43,376 nt of DNA from Solobacterium sp. (GTDB lineage Bacteria; Bacillota_I; Bacilli_A; Erysipelotrichales; Erysipelotrichaceae). The position numbers were made by a program, and so were the translations under genes. The DNA lies in assembly GCA_017430925.1 (NCBI GenBank), contig JAFRMA010000003.1:1-43376 (forward strand), in the 5' to 3' direction. This document shows, piece after piece, positions 8,327 through 16,865 of this stretch. The notes under the pieces are model-generated. The model was not told the origin of the DNA. It ran no database searches and saw nothing but the letters and a program-made list of their open reading frames with translations. Position 1 is the first letter of the stretch; each line of letters starts with the position of its first letter.

Positions 8327-9910
8327 ATGCGTAAATGGATAAATCACAACTCTGAATCGTTATTAATACTGTTGTTTTTCCTTGTGTTATTCAGCAGTCT
8401 CATACTCATATTCACATTTTCTCCGGGTATCATGTATTACGATGTCTATGATTATTGCGAAGGATTACCGCTGGCAGACGCAACTATCCGGTCAAGGTCG
8501 CTGATCCATCCGGATTATATCTACTACTATACCCTTCCTCTGGGACCAAATGTCCTGATGGCACCGTTTATCCTGTTGTTCGGGTATACCATGCGTGCGA
8601 ATCAGGCAGGAATGATCGTTTACCTGTGCATGTATCTGGGGGTCATGTATAAGCTGTCCCGGGCATTGTACGAGGACCGGAAAAGCCGTATTCTGTTTTG
8701 TACGGTGCTGTCCTTGTTTGTCTATACGTATATCGGGGATAATCTCCTGCATCATCTTCTGGCATACGGTATCGGGTTTGTATGTTTCCTGGGTGAGCTG
8801 GCCTGCGTGATCGAGATCCGCAGACAACAAAATATACGATGGAATACGATTCTGCTGGTGATTCTGTCTTTCTGGAGCTCCGCAAACGGGATCTCTCCGG
8901 CAGCGTTGTCCGGGTTATCTATTCTTGCGGCGTTTCTTCTTCCGGGGATCCTGAACGGGAAATGGCATACGAAAGAGAATCTGCAGATTCTCAAAATCAT
9001 GATACCGTCAACGATTGCCGGTCTTGGGCTATATCTGTATCTGAATAGTACTGCCAGGACTATGAATGAGTATGTCAATCATTTTATCCTGGATGATGCG
9101 TATGCTGTAGTTTTCCGGCTTTTTATCAATACCCTGTCAGATTATCTTAAGCTCTTTTACTACGATCCTGCGGATATCCCGCTGTTTAGTTTATCCGGGC
9201 TGCTTCATATGATCCGTCTGTGTTTTGCGATTACCGTGCTGGTACTGCCTGTGTGGATCTCCCGGAAATATTCCGTAAAGACAACCATGGGCGAAGACCG
9301 GGCGTTGATCTTCATGTCCTGTGGTATGGTCTGGCTGGTATGTCTTGCCCAGTATCTCCTGATGACTTCTTCGATTTTCCGTTTCCTGTTCAATGGTGTG
9401 CTGGGGCTGTTTCTGATATGCGCGGTGTTGTTTACAGATTACCGGGAGAAGATTCCTGCCGGTATACCTGTGCTGGCTGCCTTGATCGTGCTGATGACCG
9501 TAAAAACGATCGTGGTAACTTATCCGAACGGATTGACGGTTTTGAAACGGTATGAAGATCTGAATGAATTGCTGAACCGGGAGAATCTGCCTGTCGGGTA
9601 TTGTTTCTCACAGAATCCAAGACCGGTAGAGATCTTATCTCAGCATAAGAACAACGTTTATCCGCTTTATTTCGATGAAAATACGGAGAAATTTAAGGTG
9701 TCTTATGACCGGACATATACATGGAATCAGCACAAACCGGAAGGAATTGACAGGTTCTATATCGCTTTTGACGCAACCAAACCGATAGATAAGTATTATT
9801 CCGGGCTTGGGCAAATTCTTCTGGATTCCTGCAGAGAAAAGATCGTATTCAATAATTTGACACTGCTCATCTATGATATTGAAGACTGGGAAAGTGTATT
9901 ATCGGAGTAA
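8327..9910 (+). CDS. Multi-spanning membrane protein, putative GT-C-type glycosyltransferase
   Basis: A 527-residue hydrophobic protein with about ten predicted membrane helices, beginning with one at about 12-33. A loop with acidic and aromatic residues (YYDVYDYCEG) follows the first helix, the place where GT-C enzymes of the ArnT/PMT type keep catalytic aspartates. A soluble C-terminal tail of about 120 residues follows the last helix. It is only 3 bases from a GT2 polyprenyl-phosphate sugar transferase gene, so the pair probably makes and uses a lipid-linked sugar for modification of a surface glycan or protein. I recognise no specific family, and the GT-C assignment is an inference from topology and neighbour. 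Confidence 0.6.
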   Translation: MRKWINHNSESLLILLFFLVLFSSLILIFTFSPGIMYYDVYDYCEGLPLADATIRSRSLIHPDYIYYYTLPLGPNVLMAPFILLFGYTMRANQAGMIVYLCMYLGVMYKLSRALYEDRKSRILFCTVLSLFVYTYIGDNLLHHLLAYGIGFVCFLGELACVIEIRRQQNIRWNTILLVILSFWSSANGISPAALSGLSILAAFLLPGILNGKWHTKENLQILKIMIPSTIAGLGLYLYLNSTARTMNEYVNHFILDDAYAVVFRLFINTLSDYLKLFYYDPADIPLFSLSGLLHMIRLCFAITVLVLPVWISRKYSVKTTMGEDRALIFMSCGMVWLVCLAQYLLMTSSIFRFLFNGVLGLFLICAVLFTDYREKIPAGIPVLAALIVLMTVKTIVVTYPNGLTVLKRYEDLNELLNRENLPVGYCFSQNPRPVEILSQHKNNVYPLYFDENTEKFKVSYDRTYTWNQHKPEGIDRFYIAFDATKPIDKYYSGLGQILLDSCREKIVFNNLTLLIYDIEDWESVLSE

Positions 9911-9913
9911 GCC

Positions 9914-10600
9914 ATGAACGAGAAAAAGCTAAGTGTAATCATTCCTTGTTATAACGAGGAAGCCAATATATTCTCTCTGGTCAGTAAGGTCAGAGAAGCT
10001 TCAGAAGACGCCGAGATCATCATCGTGGATGATTGTTCCACAGATCATACGAGAGAGATCCTGGAAAGAGATGTACGTCCTCTGGCAGACCAGATCCTGT
10101 ATCACGAAGTGAATCAGGGGAAGGGGGCAGCTCTGCGTACAGGGATCATGCATGCAACAGGAGATATGGTGATCATCCAGGATGCGGATCTGGAGTATGA
10201 CCCGAAGGAGTATCCCTTACTTACAGAACTGATTGAACGCGGAGAAGCGGAAGTCGTTTACGGGTCCAGGTTCATGCAGGGAACACGCAAGGGGTATCTG
10301 ATGAACCGCTGGGCAAACCGTTTCCTGACCTCCTTGTCCAACGTATTCACCCATGAACATCTGACAGACATGGAGACTTGTTACAAGTGTTTTAAAAGAG
10401 AAGTGATCCAGTCGGTGGATCTGAAGGAAAACCGTTTCGGGTTTGAACCGGAAGTTACCGCCAAGATCGCAGCGAAGGGAATACAAATCAGAGAAGTACC
10501 GATCTCTTATTATCCCCGGACGAACGAAGAAGGGAAGAAGATCGGTTTTAAGGATGGTCTGCGGGCGATTTATTGTATCTGGAAATACCGCAGAGGATGA
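9914..10600 (+). CDS. Family 2 glycosyltransferase (dolichyl/polyprenyl-phosphate sugar synthase-like)
   Basis: A 228-residue soluble GT2 enzyme of the DPM1/GtrB type without membrane helices. It starts with [13 protein letters not shown], has DDCSTDHT, the metal-binding DAD in QDADLEYDP, then GSRF and a DMETCYKCF segment in which a second acidic group resembles the DxxCGFK motif of polyprenyl-phosphate mannose/glucose synthases. It probably transfers a sugar from a nucleotide donor to undecaprenyl phosphate. The gene begins 3 bases after the upstream membrane protein gene, which suggests translational coupling. The sugar cannot be assigned. Confidence 0.88.
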   Translation: MNEKKLSVIIPCYNEEANIFSLVSKVREASEDAEIIIVDDCSTDHTREILERDVRPLADQILYHEVNQGKGAALRTGIMHATGDMVIIQDADLEYDPKEYPLLTELIERGEAEVVYGSRFMQGTRKGYLMNRWANRFLTSLSNVFTHEHLTDMETCYKCFKREVIQSVDLKENRFGFEPEVTAKIAAKGIQIREVPISYYPRTNEEGKKIGFKDGLRAIYCIWKYRRG

Positions 10601-10679
10601 AGATAGTACAAAGATTTTACGATTCTTTGGTAAAATATAATCAAGGATAAGGGAGTACTTCCCGGAAAGGAAAGACAAT

Positions 10680-11606
10680 ATGCTTCATGAAGTAAAGTTT
10701 TTATCATTCAACGAAAGAGATCAGGTACATGGTTGGATCTATGTTCCTGCCTGCGAACCAAGCGGTATCATTCAGCTGATTCATGGTTTTGGCGAACACT
10801 CCCGCAGATATCTGCATATGATTACTACGTTTATGGAAGCCGGATATATTGTGGCTGCGGATGATCATGTCGGTCATGGTAAGACAGCGGTAGAGAATGA
10901 CTGCTGGGGTGACTGGGGTGACAAGGGATTTACCACCATGGTGGAAGATGAGAAGAAACTCCATGATCTGGTTGTGGAGAAATATCCGGATATTCCGTAT
11001 TTCATGTTTGGTCACAGTATGGGTTCCTTTATTACCAGACAGTATATGGCAAGATATGGTGAAGATCTCGCCGGCGCAACGATCTGCGGTACCACCGGTG
11101 TATGGCCGAATCTGGAAGAGAATATCGCGGTTGTGCAGAAACTCGTGGATGAAGGTAAGGGAACTGAGGCTGATCCTACATTAGGCGGTCAGTTCATGGG
11201 CTGGATGTTTGCGCGCTGTACAGAGGGTGTGAAGTTAGGCAATGAGTGGATCTGTGATGATCCGTGGGTACAGAAGGACCATGCGGAAGATCCGTTTGAT
11301 GCCTTTACCAAGCCTACCAGCAACCGTTCCTGGTTATATTTCATGCAGATGATGCAGGATATCACCGGCGAAGAATGGGCGAAGAAAGTACCGGAAGATC
11401 TGCCGGTATACAACATTGCGGGTGACCAGGATCCTGTCGGACAGTATGGTACAGGCGTATACCAGACAGCGAACTGGTTAATTGACACAGGTCATAAAGT
11501 AGATACCAGATTATTCACCGGTTATCGTCATGAGATCCATAACTACTCTGATATCCGTGAAGAAGTAGAAGAGAGTATCGTAGATTTCTTTGATTTCTGT
11601 GTATAG
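10680..11606 (+). CDS. Alpha/beta hydrolase, monoacylglycerol lipase/lysophospholipase-like
   Basis: A 308-residue cytoplasmic serine hydrolase of the Hydrolase_4 group. The oxyanion segment LIHGFGEHSRRY (33-44) and the nucleophile elbow GHSMGS (S113) are the hallmarks of monoacylglycerol lipase-like enzymes. The acid is probably in DQDPVG and the His in GYRHEIHN near the C terminus. GGAAAGG precedes the ATG, and a TATAAT box at 10636-10641 suggests its own promoter despite following the glycosyltransferase by 79 bases. A perfect hairpin follows the stop. The physiological ester is unknown. Confidence 0.87.
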   Translation: MLHEVKFLSFNERDQVHGWIYVPACEPSGIIQLIHGFGEHSRRYLHMITTFMEAGYIVAADDHVGHGKTAVENDCWGDWGDKGFTTMVEDEKKLHDLVVEKYPDIPYFMFGHSMGSFITRQYMARYGEDLAGATICGTTGVWPNLEENIAVVQKLVDEGKGTEADPTLGGQFMGWMFARCTEGVKLGNEWICDDPWVQKDHAEDPFDAFTKPTSNRSWLYFMQMMQDITGEEWAKKVPEDLPVYNIAGDQDPVGQYGTGVYQTANWLIDTGHKVDTRLFTGYRHEIHNYSDIREEVEESIVDFFDFCV

Positions 11607-11634
11607 TACCTTCAGAGAATTCCAGTAGACAGTA

Positions 11635-11660
11635 ACAGACCGGTCAGAAGACCGGTCTGT
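11635..11660 (+). terminator. Terminator hairpin after the alpha/beta hydrolase gene
   Basis: Perfect 10-bp stem ACAGACCGGT/ACCGGTCTGT with a 6-base loop, 28 bases beyond the stop. The downstream sequence is TATACATTTG, so the U tract is weak. Confidence 0.65.
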
Positions 11661-11699
11661 TATACATTTGATAAGAACTGATAAGTAAAAACAAATATG

Positions 11700-12145
11700 G
11701 AAAAGCATTGATAGATTTTCTTGTTAAATACTAATTAGTATACTGTTGCAATACCTATAACCGGAGAAGCTCCGTGATAAGTTGGATATACTGTTCCTGA
11801 GTATAAAACATATACCTCATTGCTATAAGGATTAATTCCGTAAGAATAGGATAAGTTTGCGGTACCACCTGTCACAGATGTTATATACGAGGATAGATTG
11901 TAATTGTATGGTTTTCCGGAATTATCCAAATATACATATCCGGTAACCATGAAATATACAGTTACATCATCTTGTGAATGGACAATTTGCCTGTTAATGG
12001 ATATAACTTGTGTTCGTTCTAATTCCTGAGGTTTAAAATGATTTTGTTCTTCTAATGCTTTGATTGGAGAAATAGAAAAAGCAAAAAGCACTATCATATT
12101 AAAAAGTATAATAAGAGTTTTTCTCATATAACATCAATGCTTTTC
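11700..12145. repeat. 13-bp perfect inverted repeats flanking the small exported protein gene
   Basis: GAAAAGCATTGAT at 11700-11712 is repeated in inverse orientation (ATCAATGCTTTTC) at 12133-12145, bracketing exactly one small gene. I see no target-site duplication outside the repeats and no transposase, so the meaning is open. Confidence 0.5.
11735..12127 (-). CDS. Small exported protein of unknown function
   Basis: A 130-residue protein with a clear signal peptide: MRKTL, a hydrophobic core to about residue 20, then a likely cleavage site after SPIKA (A-L-E). The mature part of about 105 residues is rich in Tyr, Ser and Val and looks like beta structure (for example VYFMVTGYVYLDN, YGINPYSNEVYVL). 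There are no cysteines. I do not recognise a family. The gene is more AT-rich than the flanking housekeeping genes and has no good Shine-Dalgarno sequence. It is divergent from another exported protein gene, and the shared intergenic region contains nested inverted repeats. Confidence 0.6.
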   Translation of the reverse strand: MRKTLIILFNMIVLFAFSISPIKALEEQNHFKPQELERTQVISINRQIVHSQDDVTVYFMVTGYVYLDNSGKPYNYNLSSYITSVTGGTANLSYSYGINPYSNEVYVLYSGTVYPTYHGASPVIGIATVY

Positions 12146-12170
12146 GACATTACTTTATCGAATAACCTTC

Positions 12171-12232
12171 TATCTGTTTTGTGAAAGGTTCTGCACATCA
12201 TGTGAAATATACGCTCACTAACAAAACAGATA
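12171..12232. repeat. Nested inverted repeats in the divergent intergenic region
   Basis: A perfect 12-bp inverted pair, TATCTGTTTTGT (12171-12182) and ACAAAACAGATA (12221-12232), surrounds a smaller perfect dyad CACATcATGTG (12194-12204). The position between two divergent genes suggests a regulatory site, perhaps for the nearby XRE protein. Confidence 0.5.
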
Positions 12233-12265
12233 AAATCCATAAGATATAATTAACTCGTAAAGTAT

Positions 12266-13012
12266 ATGAATAAGTACGGATCTGGTTTATTGCTGAAAAT
12301 ATTACTCGTTATCAGTTTGTTTTTGTTGTACATCACAGGATATCACTCCCCGTACCGTTTCACAGAGAAAACAATAACGGCAGAAAAGAAACTACAGGAA
12401 CAAACAGTAGTTTTCACTGAATACACTGCAAATGATATTTTATTTGTGGATAAAATATCTGATACTCTCAATGGCTTTATGAATCAGACCTTATCAAAAG
12501 AAGAAGCTCTGGATATCATTGGCCGATTAAAACAAAAGTCTTCAGCAAGATATAGTAAATGCAGCGAGAACGGCACAGTAATTTACAACGAAATGGTTAT
12601 CTTGGAGGGAATTATAAAATTATCAGATAATAGCCACGATGTCTGGGAATTACTTCTGCAGAAGCGAAGTGTTTTTGATGCGATGAGAAGCAATATCCAT
12701 CAATACCAAAAAGATCATCATCTGATCAGTGTGAATAAATCAGATGATGATCTTAACGGGCAATATCTGATTACAATGATGAATCACTATCTCTCCATGT
12801 CATATTCAATAGGAATACAACAGGGACAGATAAGAAATGCGTATAATCCTCACAGTAGTTCTTCTTTTTATGCCATAACCAATGAGAAACTGACAATAGA
12901 TTCTCCATATCAGGCTACATATTCTATAATGTTAAATAAATTAACTGTATATCTGGAAAAGTATCTACGATCTTCCATACAAGATGGGGAGATAAGAATA
13001 ACTTATAATTAA
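12266..13012 (+). CDS. Membrane-anchored extracytoplasmic protein of unknown function
   Basis: A 248-residue protein with a positively charged start and one hydrophobic helix at about residues 8-24, which is probably an uncleaved anchor. The rest is hydrophilic and mostly helical in character and would lie outside the cell. I recognise no domain. A TATAAT box lies at 12245-12250, but no convincing Shine-Dalgarno sequence precedes the ATG. It ends 5 bases from the stop of the convergent XRE regulator gene. The tight head-to-tail packing suggests the two were kept together. Confidence 0.6.
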   Translation: MNKYGSGLLLKILLVISLFLLYITGYHSPYRFTEKTITAEKKLQEQTVVFTEYTANDILFVDKISDTLNGFMNQTLSKEEALDIIGRLKQKSSARYSKCSENGTVIYNEMVILEGIIKLSDNSHDVWELLLQKRSVFDAMRSNIHQYQKDHHLISVNKSDDDLNGQYLITMMNHYLSMSYSIGIQQGQIRNAYNPHSSSSFYAITNEKLTIDSPYQATYSIMLNKLTVYLEKYLRSSIQDGEIRITYN

Positions 13013-13017
13013 ATATC

Positions 13018-13500
13018 TTATTGTTTTAAAACATGAATTACAGGTTTGATCCAGTAGATTCCGTTCATGAAGAGAATTTCGTCCAGGCAAACAAGGCAAA
13101 AGAAAACTGCGAAGCATTGTACATATACGGGTAATTTCCGGATAAACGAATATACTACGGATATTAAGGCAAGAATAAGCCCGAATGGATTTAAATAATA
13201 AGAAATAATCGATAACATCAAAACAACAAGAATCTGTGTTGTTTTTCTTTCCGAAACAATAGAGTTTTCTGCTGTTTGTTCAGAGGGGATTTCTGAAGCA
13301 GAAATATCCTGTATGCTCAGAGATAATAGTTCAGAAAGCTGTTGGATTTGCTGTGGATTTGGTGTGATTTTCCCAGATTCCCAGCGCGATACCAAAGAGC
13401 GGTCAACAAATAGTTTAGAGGCTAATTGTTCCTGGCTTAACCCAAGTTCTTTTCTTCTGTTACGAATCTGTGTGCCGAATGGAATGTCAGAATTCTTCAT
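13018..13500 (-). CDS. XRE-family transcriptional regulator with C-terminal membrane helices
   Basis: A 160-residue protein with an N-terminal helix-turn-helix of the Cro/CI type (residues about 8-65: FGTQIRNRRKELGLSQEQLA, then SLVSRWESGKITPNP) and two to three hydrophobic segments from about residue 92 to 155. Such membrane-tethered XRE proteins often regulate a neighbouring gene. Likely targets here are the divergent exported-protein genes at 11.7-13.0 kb. No Shine-Dalgarno sequence is evident, and a TATGAT box lies only 6 bases before the ATG. Confidence 0.82.
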   Translation of the reverse strand: MKNSDIPFGTQIRNRRKELGLSQEQLASKLFVDRSLVSRWESGKITPNPQQIQQLSELLSLSIQDISASEIPSEQTAENSIVSERKTTQILVVLMLSIISYYLNPFGLILALISVVYSFIRKLPVYVQCFAVFFCLVCLDEILFMNGIYWIKPVIHVLKQ

Positions 13501-13574
13501 GAACTAATCATAACATAAATCATTTTTGTAAAAGGAAATAATACCGGATGAGACTTTTTGATCTATCTGCGTAG

Positions 13575-15119
13575 TTAATCAAGATCACTTTTTAATCCGT
13601 TTTCTGTTAACACATAAATCTTTGTGCATACTTCAGAGATATACTTCCGGTCATGAGAGACACTGATCACAGCGCCGGGGAAGGAGGACAACATACGCCG
13701 GATCACCGGTCCGGACAGCGGGGAGAAGTTCCTGGTCGGTTCATCCAGGATCAGTACATTTGCCTTGGACAGAGACATCTTCAACAGGAATACCTTGGCT
13801 TTCTGACCGCCGGAGAGCTCTCTGATCGGATGTTCCATCTCTTTCGTGGTATATTTCAGAGAACCCAGATGTGTGCGTATACGTGTGATTTCTTCCTTGT
13901 CTCCGGTACGGGACAGGTATTCCGCAGGAGTCTGGTCAAGATCCAGCAGATCTTCGTAGTTCTGGGGCATGTATACCACCCGCAGGTCTGGTCTTTTCTG
14001 CAGTTCTTCCGCAATCTGTTTCAAGAGGGTAGTCTTTCCGCAGCCGTTTAAGCCGGTAATACAGACTTTTTCCGAACCGTGGACAGAAAGCGTGATATCC
14101 CTGGATAACTGACGTTTTCCGTCCGGAGTCATCAGGATATCCAGTCTGAATTCACACACGGTCTTGCCGGCAGGAATCTCTGAATCCTGATCACCGAGAG
14201 TAAAGAAGATGGCTTCTTCCTGTTCCGGTTTCCGGGTCATGTTTTCATCCTCTTTTTCAAAGCGTCTGCCCATGGACTTTACGGCGTGCATCTTTTTCTT
14301 CAGGTTTGCGGCAGTGTGAGGATCCTGGCGTGTGATCACAGCCTGGGCATGTTCCACACTCTGCATGATCCTCCTGTACTTTTCATCCCGTATCCGCTTC
14401 TGGCGGAGATCACTCTGTGCCTGTTGTGCTTGTCTTTCGAACTGGTCGGCACGGTACTTCATATAGTTCCCGTAGGTGTCATGGACAATGGTATACCGGG
14501 ATTTTTGTTTTTTCATGACTTGTTCAAGATGGATGATCATGTTTGCGGTATTCTCAATCAGAGTCTCGTCATGGGAGACAAACAGAACGATATGTTTCTG
14601 TCCGCGGATGAATTCTTCCAGAAATTCCAGAGTTTCGATATCAAGGTCATTGGAGGGTTCATCCAGTAATAATACCGTAGGTTCACACATCAGAAGACGC
14701 ATTAACTGGGCTTTGATCTTCTCTCCGCCGGAAAGGCTTTCCAGTGTCTGTTCACGGAAGAAAAAGTCATTGTCTGTGTGGAAATCCGAAGCCATCCGGG
14801 ATAATTCCCGGGGATTCTTCTCCAGGAATGCAGGTTCTTCGGAGAAGAAATCATAGAGGGTCTTTACGGCATCCGCAGGAGGAAGTTCCTGGGGAAGATA
14901 TGCCAGTCTTTCCCTGCCGGTGATTCTCTCTCCCTTTGCTTCCGCATAGCTTTCAATCAAACCCGGATCATAGATCCATTTCAGCAGAGTTGACTTACCG
15001 TTTCCTTCTTCACCGATGATCACGGCTTTATCTCCGTCATTCAGGGTAACAGAAAAGTCTTCCAGCAGGATACGCAGGTCTTTGCGGTGAATGATCTTCA
15101 GGTTCCGGATCTGTAACAT
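13575..15119 (-). CDS. ABC-F family ATPase (ribosome-protection-like)
   Basis: A 514-residue soluble protein with two ATP-binding cassettes and no membrane domain, as in ABC-F translation factors. NBD1 has Walker A GEEGNGKST (36-44), signature LSGGEK and Walker B LLLDEPSNDLD. NBD2 has GLNGCGKTT, LSGGQK and LILDEPTRNFSP. A charged interdomain linker of roughly 80 residues separates them. It may act on the ribosome; antibiotic protection cannot be inferred without comparison. The open frame extends 73 codons upstream, but that part overlaps the gpmI promoter and start, and MLQIRNLKI is the usual family start. The -10 element (extended, TGATATAAT) ends 7 bases before this ATG, so the mRNA may be leaderless. 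Confidence 0.88.
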   Translation of the reverse strand: MLQIRNLKIIHRKDLRILLEDFSVTLNDGDKAVIIGEEGNGKSTLLKWIYDPGLIESYAEAKGERITGRERLAYLPQELPPADAVKTLYDFFSEEPAFLEKNPRELSRMASDFHTDNDFFFREQTLESLSGGEKIKAQLMRLLMCEPTVLLLDEPSNDLDIETLEFLEEFIRGQKHIVLFVSHDETLIENTANMIIHLEQVMKKQKSRYTIVHDTYGNYMKYRADQFERQAQQAQSDLRQKRIRDEKYRRIMQSVEHAQAVITRQDPHTAANLKKKMHAVKSMGRRFEKEDENMTRKPEQEEAIFFTLGDQDSEIPAGKTVCEFRLDILMTPDGKRQLSRDITLSVHGSEKVCITGLNGCGKTTLLKQIAEELQKRPDLRVVYMPQNYEDLLDLDQTPAEYLSRTGDKEEITRIRTHLGSLKYTTKEMEHPIRELSGGQKAKVFLLKMSLSKANVLILDEPTRNFSPLSGPVIRRMLSSFPGAVISVSHDRKYISEVCTKIYVLTENGLKSDLD

Positions 15120-15126
15120 CAACCTG

Positions 15127-15135
15127 ATTATATCA
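15127..15135 (-). promoter_or_regulatory. Extended -10 promoter of the ABC-F gene
   Basis: TGATATAAT on the reverse strand, with no recognisable -35 element. Only 7 bases separate it from the ATG at 15119, placing the expected transcription start at or next to the start codon. Confidence 0.5.
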
Positions 15136-15204
15136 CAGGAAGATTCTTTCATTTTCGGGACCGGGGAATTACTATATAATAGGTTAGAAAAGGAGATTTT
15201 ATAT

Positions 15205-16791
15205 ATGAGTAAACCTGTAGTATTGGTTGTCATGGATGGTGTCGGATGGACACAGAAAGATAAGGGAAATGCTGTATTGCATGCGTATAAACCACAGTTG
15301 GATGAATTGATGACGGAGTGGCCGCACACAACGATCAAAGCTTCGGGGACAGCGGTAGGTCTGCCTTCCGATGATGATATGGGTAACTCGGAAGTAGGTC
15401 ATAACGCGTTAGGATGCGGACAGATCTATTCCCAGGGTGCGAAACTGGTAAATGAATCTATCGAGAGCGGTAAGATCTATGAATCTTCCGCATGGCAGGA
15501 TGCGGTAAAGTTCGTTAAGGATCATAACGGTAAGCTGCACTTTATCGGCTTGCTGTCTGACGGTAATGTACATTCCAATATCTCTCACCTGATTGCCATG
15601 TTAAAGCAGAGCAAGGCCGAAGGTCTGAAAGAAGCACGTGTACATATCCTGCTGGACGGACGTGATGTTCCGGAGACCAGTGCCCTGCAGTATGTGGATC
15701 AGTTGGAAGAAGTACTTGCGGAACTGAATGATGAGAATTACCACGCCTGCATCGCTTCCGGCGGCGGACGTATGGTTATCACAATGGACCGTTATGAAGC
15801 AGACTGGTCCATGGTGGAACAGGGCTGGCATATCCATGTCATGGGTGACGGAAGACAGTTCGCATCCGCAAAAGAAGCGATTGAGACATTACGTGCAGAG
15901 GGTGGTTATACCGACCAGTTCCTGCCGGGATTCGTGATTGCGAAAGACGGTGTACCTGCCGGAACGATCGATGACGGTGACAGTGTGCTGCTGTATAACT
16001 TCCGTGGTGACCGTGCAGTGGAATTATCCAAGGCGTTTGACTATATGAAAAGTGGTTTCAGTGCCTTTGACCAGGTGAAGAAGCCAGACGTATACTACGC
16101 AGGCATGTTACAGTATGACGGAGATCTGAAGCTTCCGGAACACTTCCTGGTGGAACCTCCGCACATTGAACATACACTGAGTGAATTCCTGGTTAACCAT
16201 GGGGTGAAGAGCTTCGCCTGCTCCGAAACACAGAAATTCGGACATGTGACATACTTCTGGAACGGCAACCGCTCTGAGAAGTTCTCCGATGAACTGGAGA
16301 CCTGGGTAGAAGTTCCTTCCGATATTATCCCGTTTGAGAAGAAACCGTGGATGAAAGCCACCGAGATCACTGATCTGATGGTTGAGGCGATCGAATCCGG
16401 TAAGTATCAGTTCCTGAGATGTAACTACCCGAATGGTGACATGGTAGGTCATACCGGTAACTATGAGGCCACAATGATCGGTGTACAAAGTGTAGACCTG
16501 ATGTTACGGAGAATCATGGATGCCTGCAAGAAGATGGATTATGTCTTACTGGTAACTGCAGACCATGGTAACTCCGATGAAATGTATGACAAGGGTGTTA
16601 ACCCGGATGGTTCACCTAAGCCCAAGACCAGTCATTCCCTGGCAAGAGTACCGTTTGCGGTATTTAACGGACCGGAAGGTACAGAAGTCAAGGATCTGGA
16701 AGATCTGGGACTGGCGAATGTGGCCGCAACCGTTGTTAAACTGCTTGGTTATGAACCTCCGAAGGAATGGCTGGAATCCATCACAAAGTAA
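15205..16791 (+). CDS. gpmI: 2,3-bisphosphoglycerate-independent phosphoglycerate mutase
   Basis: This 528-residue glycolytic enzyme interconverts 3- and 2-phosphoglycerate using two Mn ions and a phosphoserine intermediate. The N-terminal metal motif VVMDGVGW (D11) and catalytic serine S62 in GNSEVGHNALG are present, followed by the phosphoglycerate-binding domain (SDGNVHS, DGRDVPE) and the C-terminal metal ligands in TADHGNSDEM and the SHSLARVPF segment. Length and motifs are those of complete GpmI. The open frame starts 38 codons earlier, but AGGAG at 15191-15195 and the conserved MSKPVVLVVMDG fix the start here. A TATAAT box lies at 15175-15180. A strong hairpin follows the stop. Confidence 0.97.
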   Translation: MSKPVVLVVMDGVGWTQKDKGNAVLHAYKPQLDELMTEWPHTTIKASGTAVGLPSDDDMGNSEVGHNALGCGQIYSQGAKLVNESIESGKIYESSAWQDAVKFVKDHNGKLHFIGLLSDGNVHSNISHLIAMLKQSKAEGLKEARVHILLDGRDVPETSALQYVDQLEEVLAELNDENYHACIASGGGRMVITMDRYEADWSMVEQGWHIHVMGDGRQFASAKEAIETLRAEGGYTDQFLPGFVIAKDGVPAGTIDDGDSVLLYNFRGDRAVELSKAFDYMKSGFSAFDQVKKPDVYYAGMLQYDGDLKLPEHFLVEPPHIEHTLSEFLVNHGVKSFACSETQKFGHVTYFWNGNRSEKFSDELETWVEVPSDIIPFEKKPWMKATEITDLMVEAIESGKYQFLRCNYPNGDMVGHTGNYEATMIGVQSVDLMLRRIMDACKKMDYVLLVTADHGNSDEMYDKGVNPDGSPKPKTSHSLARVPFAVFNGPEGTEVKDLEDLGLANVAATVVKLLGYEPPKEWLESITK

Positions 16792-16814
16792 TCGTTTTAT
16801 AGAAGTGTAAATTT

Positions 16815-16846
16815 GACCGGATAGCGCTAAAGCTGACCGGTCTTTT
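16815..16846 (+). terminator. Intrinsic terminator of gpmI
   Basis: GACCGG/CCGGTC outer stem, one A-A mismatch, then TAGC/GCTG inner stem around GCTAAA, followed by TTTT. It lies 24 bases past the gpmI stop. Confidence 0.8.
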
Positions 16847-16865
16847 CACATCAGGAGGATAGGAT

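Noticed and set aside
11729-11740. Perfect palindrome TACTAATTAGTA at the end of the small exported-protein gene
   Set aside because: Short, AT-rich and without a T tract; too weak to call a terminator or operator.
15091-15204. 38-codon extension at the start of gpmI
   Set aside because: It overlaps the ABC-F promoter and lacks a ribosome binding site; AGGAG before the inner ATG is clear.
15120-15338. Longer N terminus for the ABC-F protein
   Set aside because: It would overlap the gpmI start and promoter, and the protein homology begins at MLQIRNLKI.
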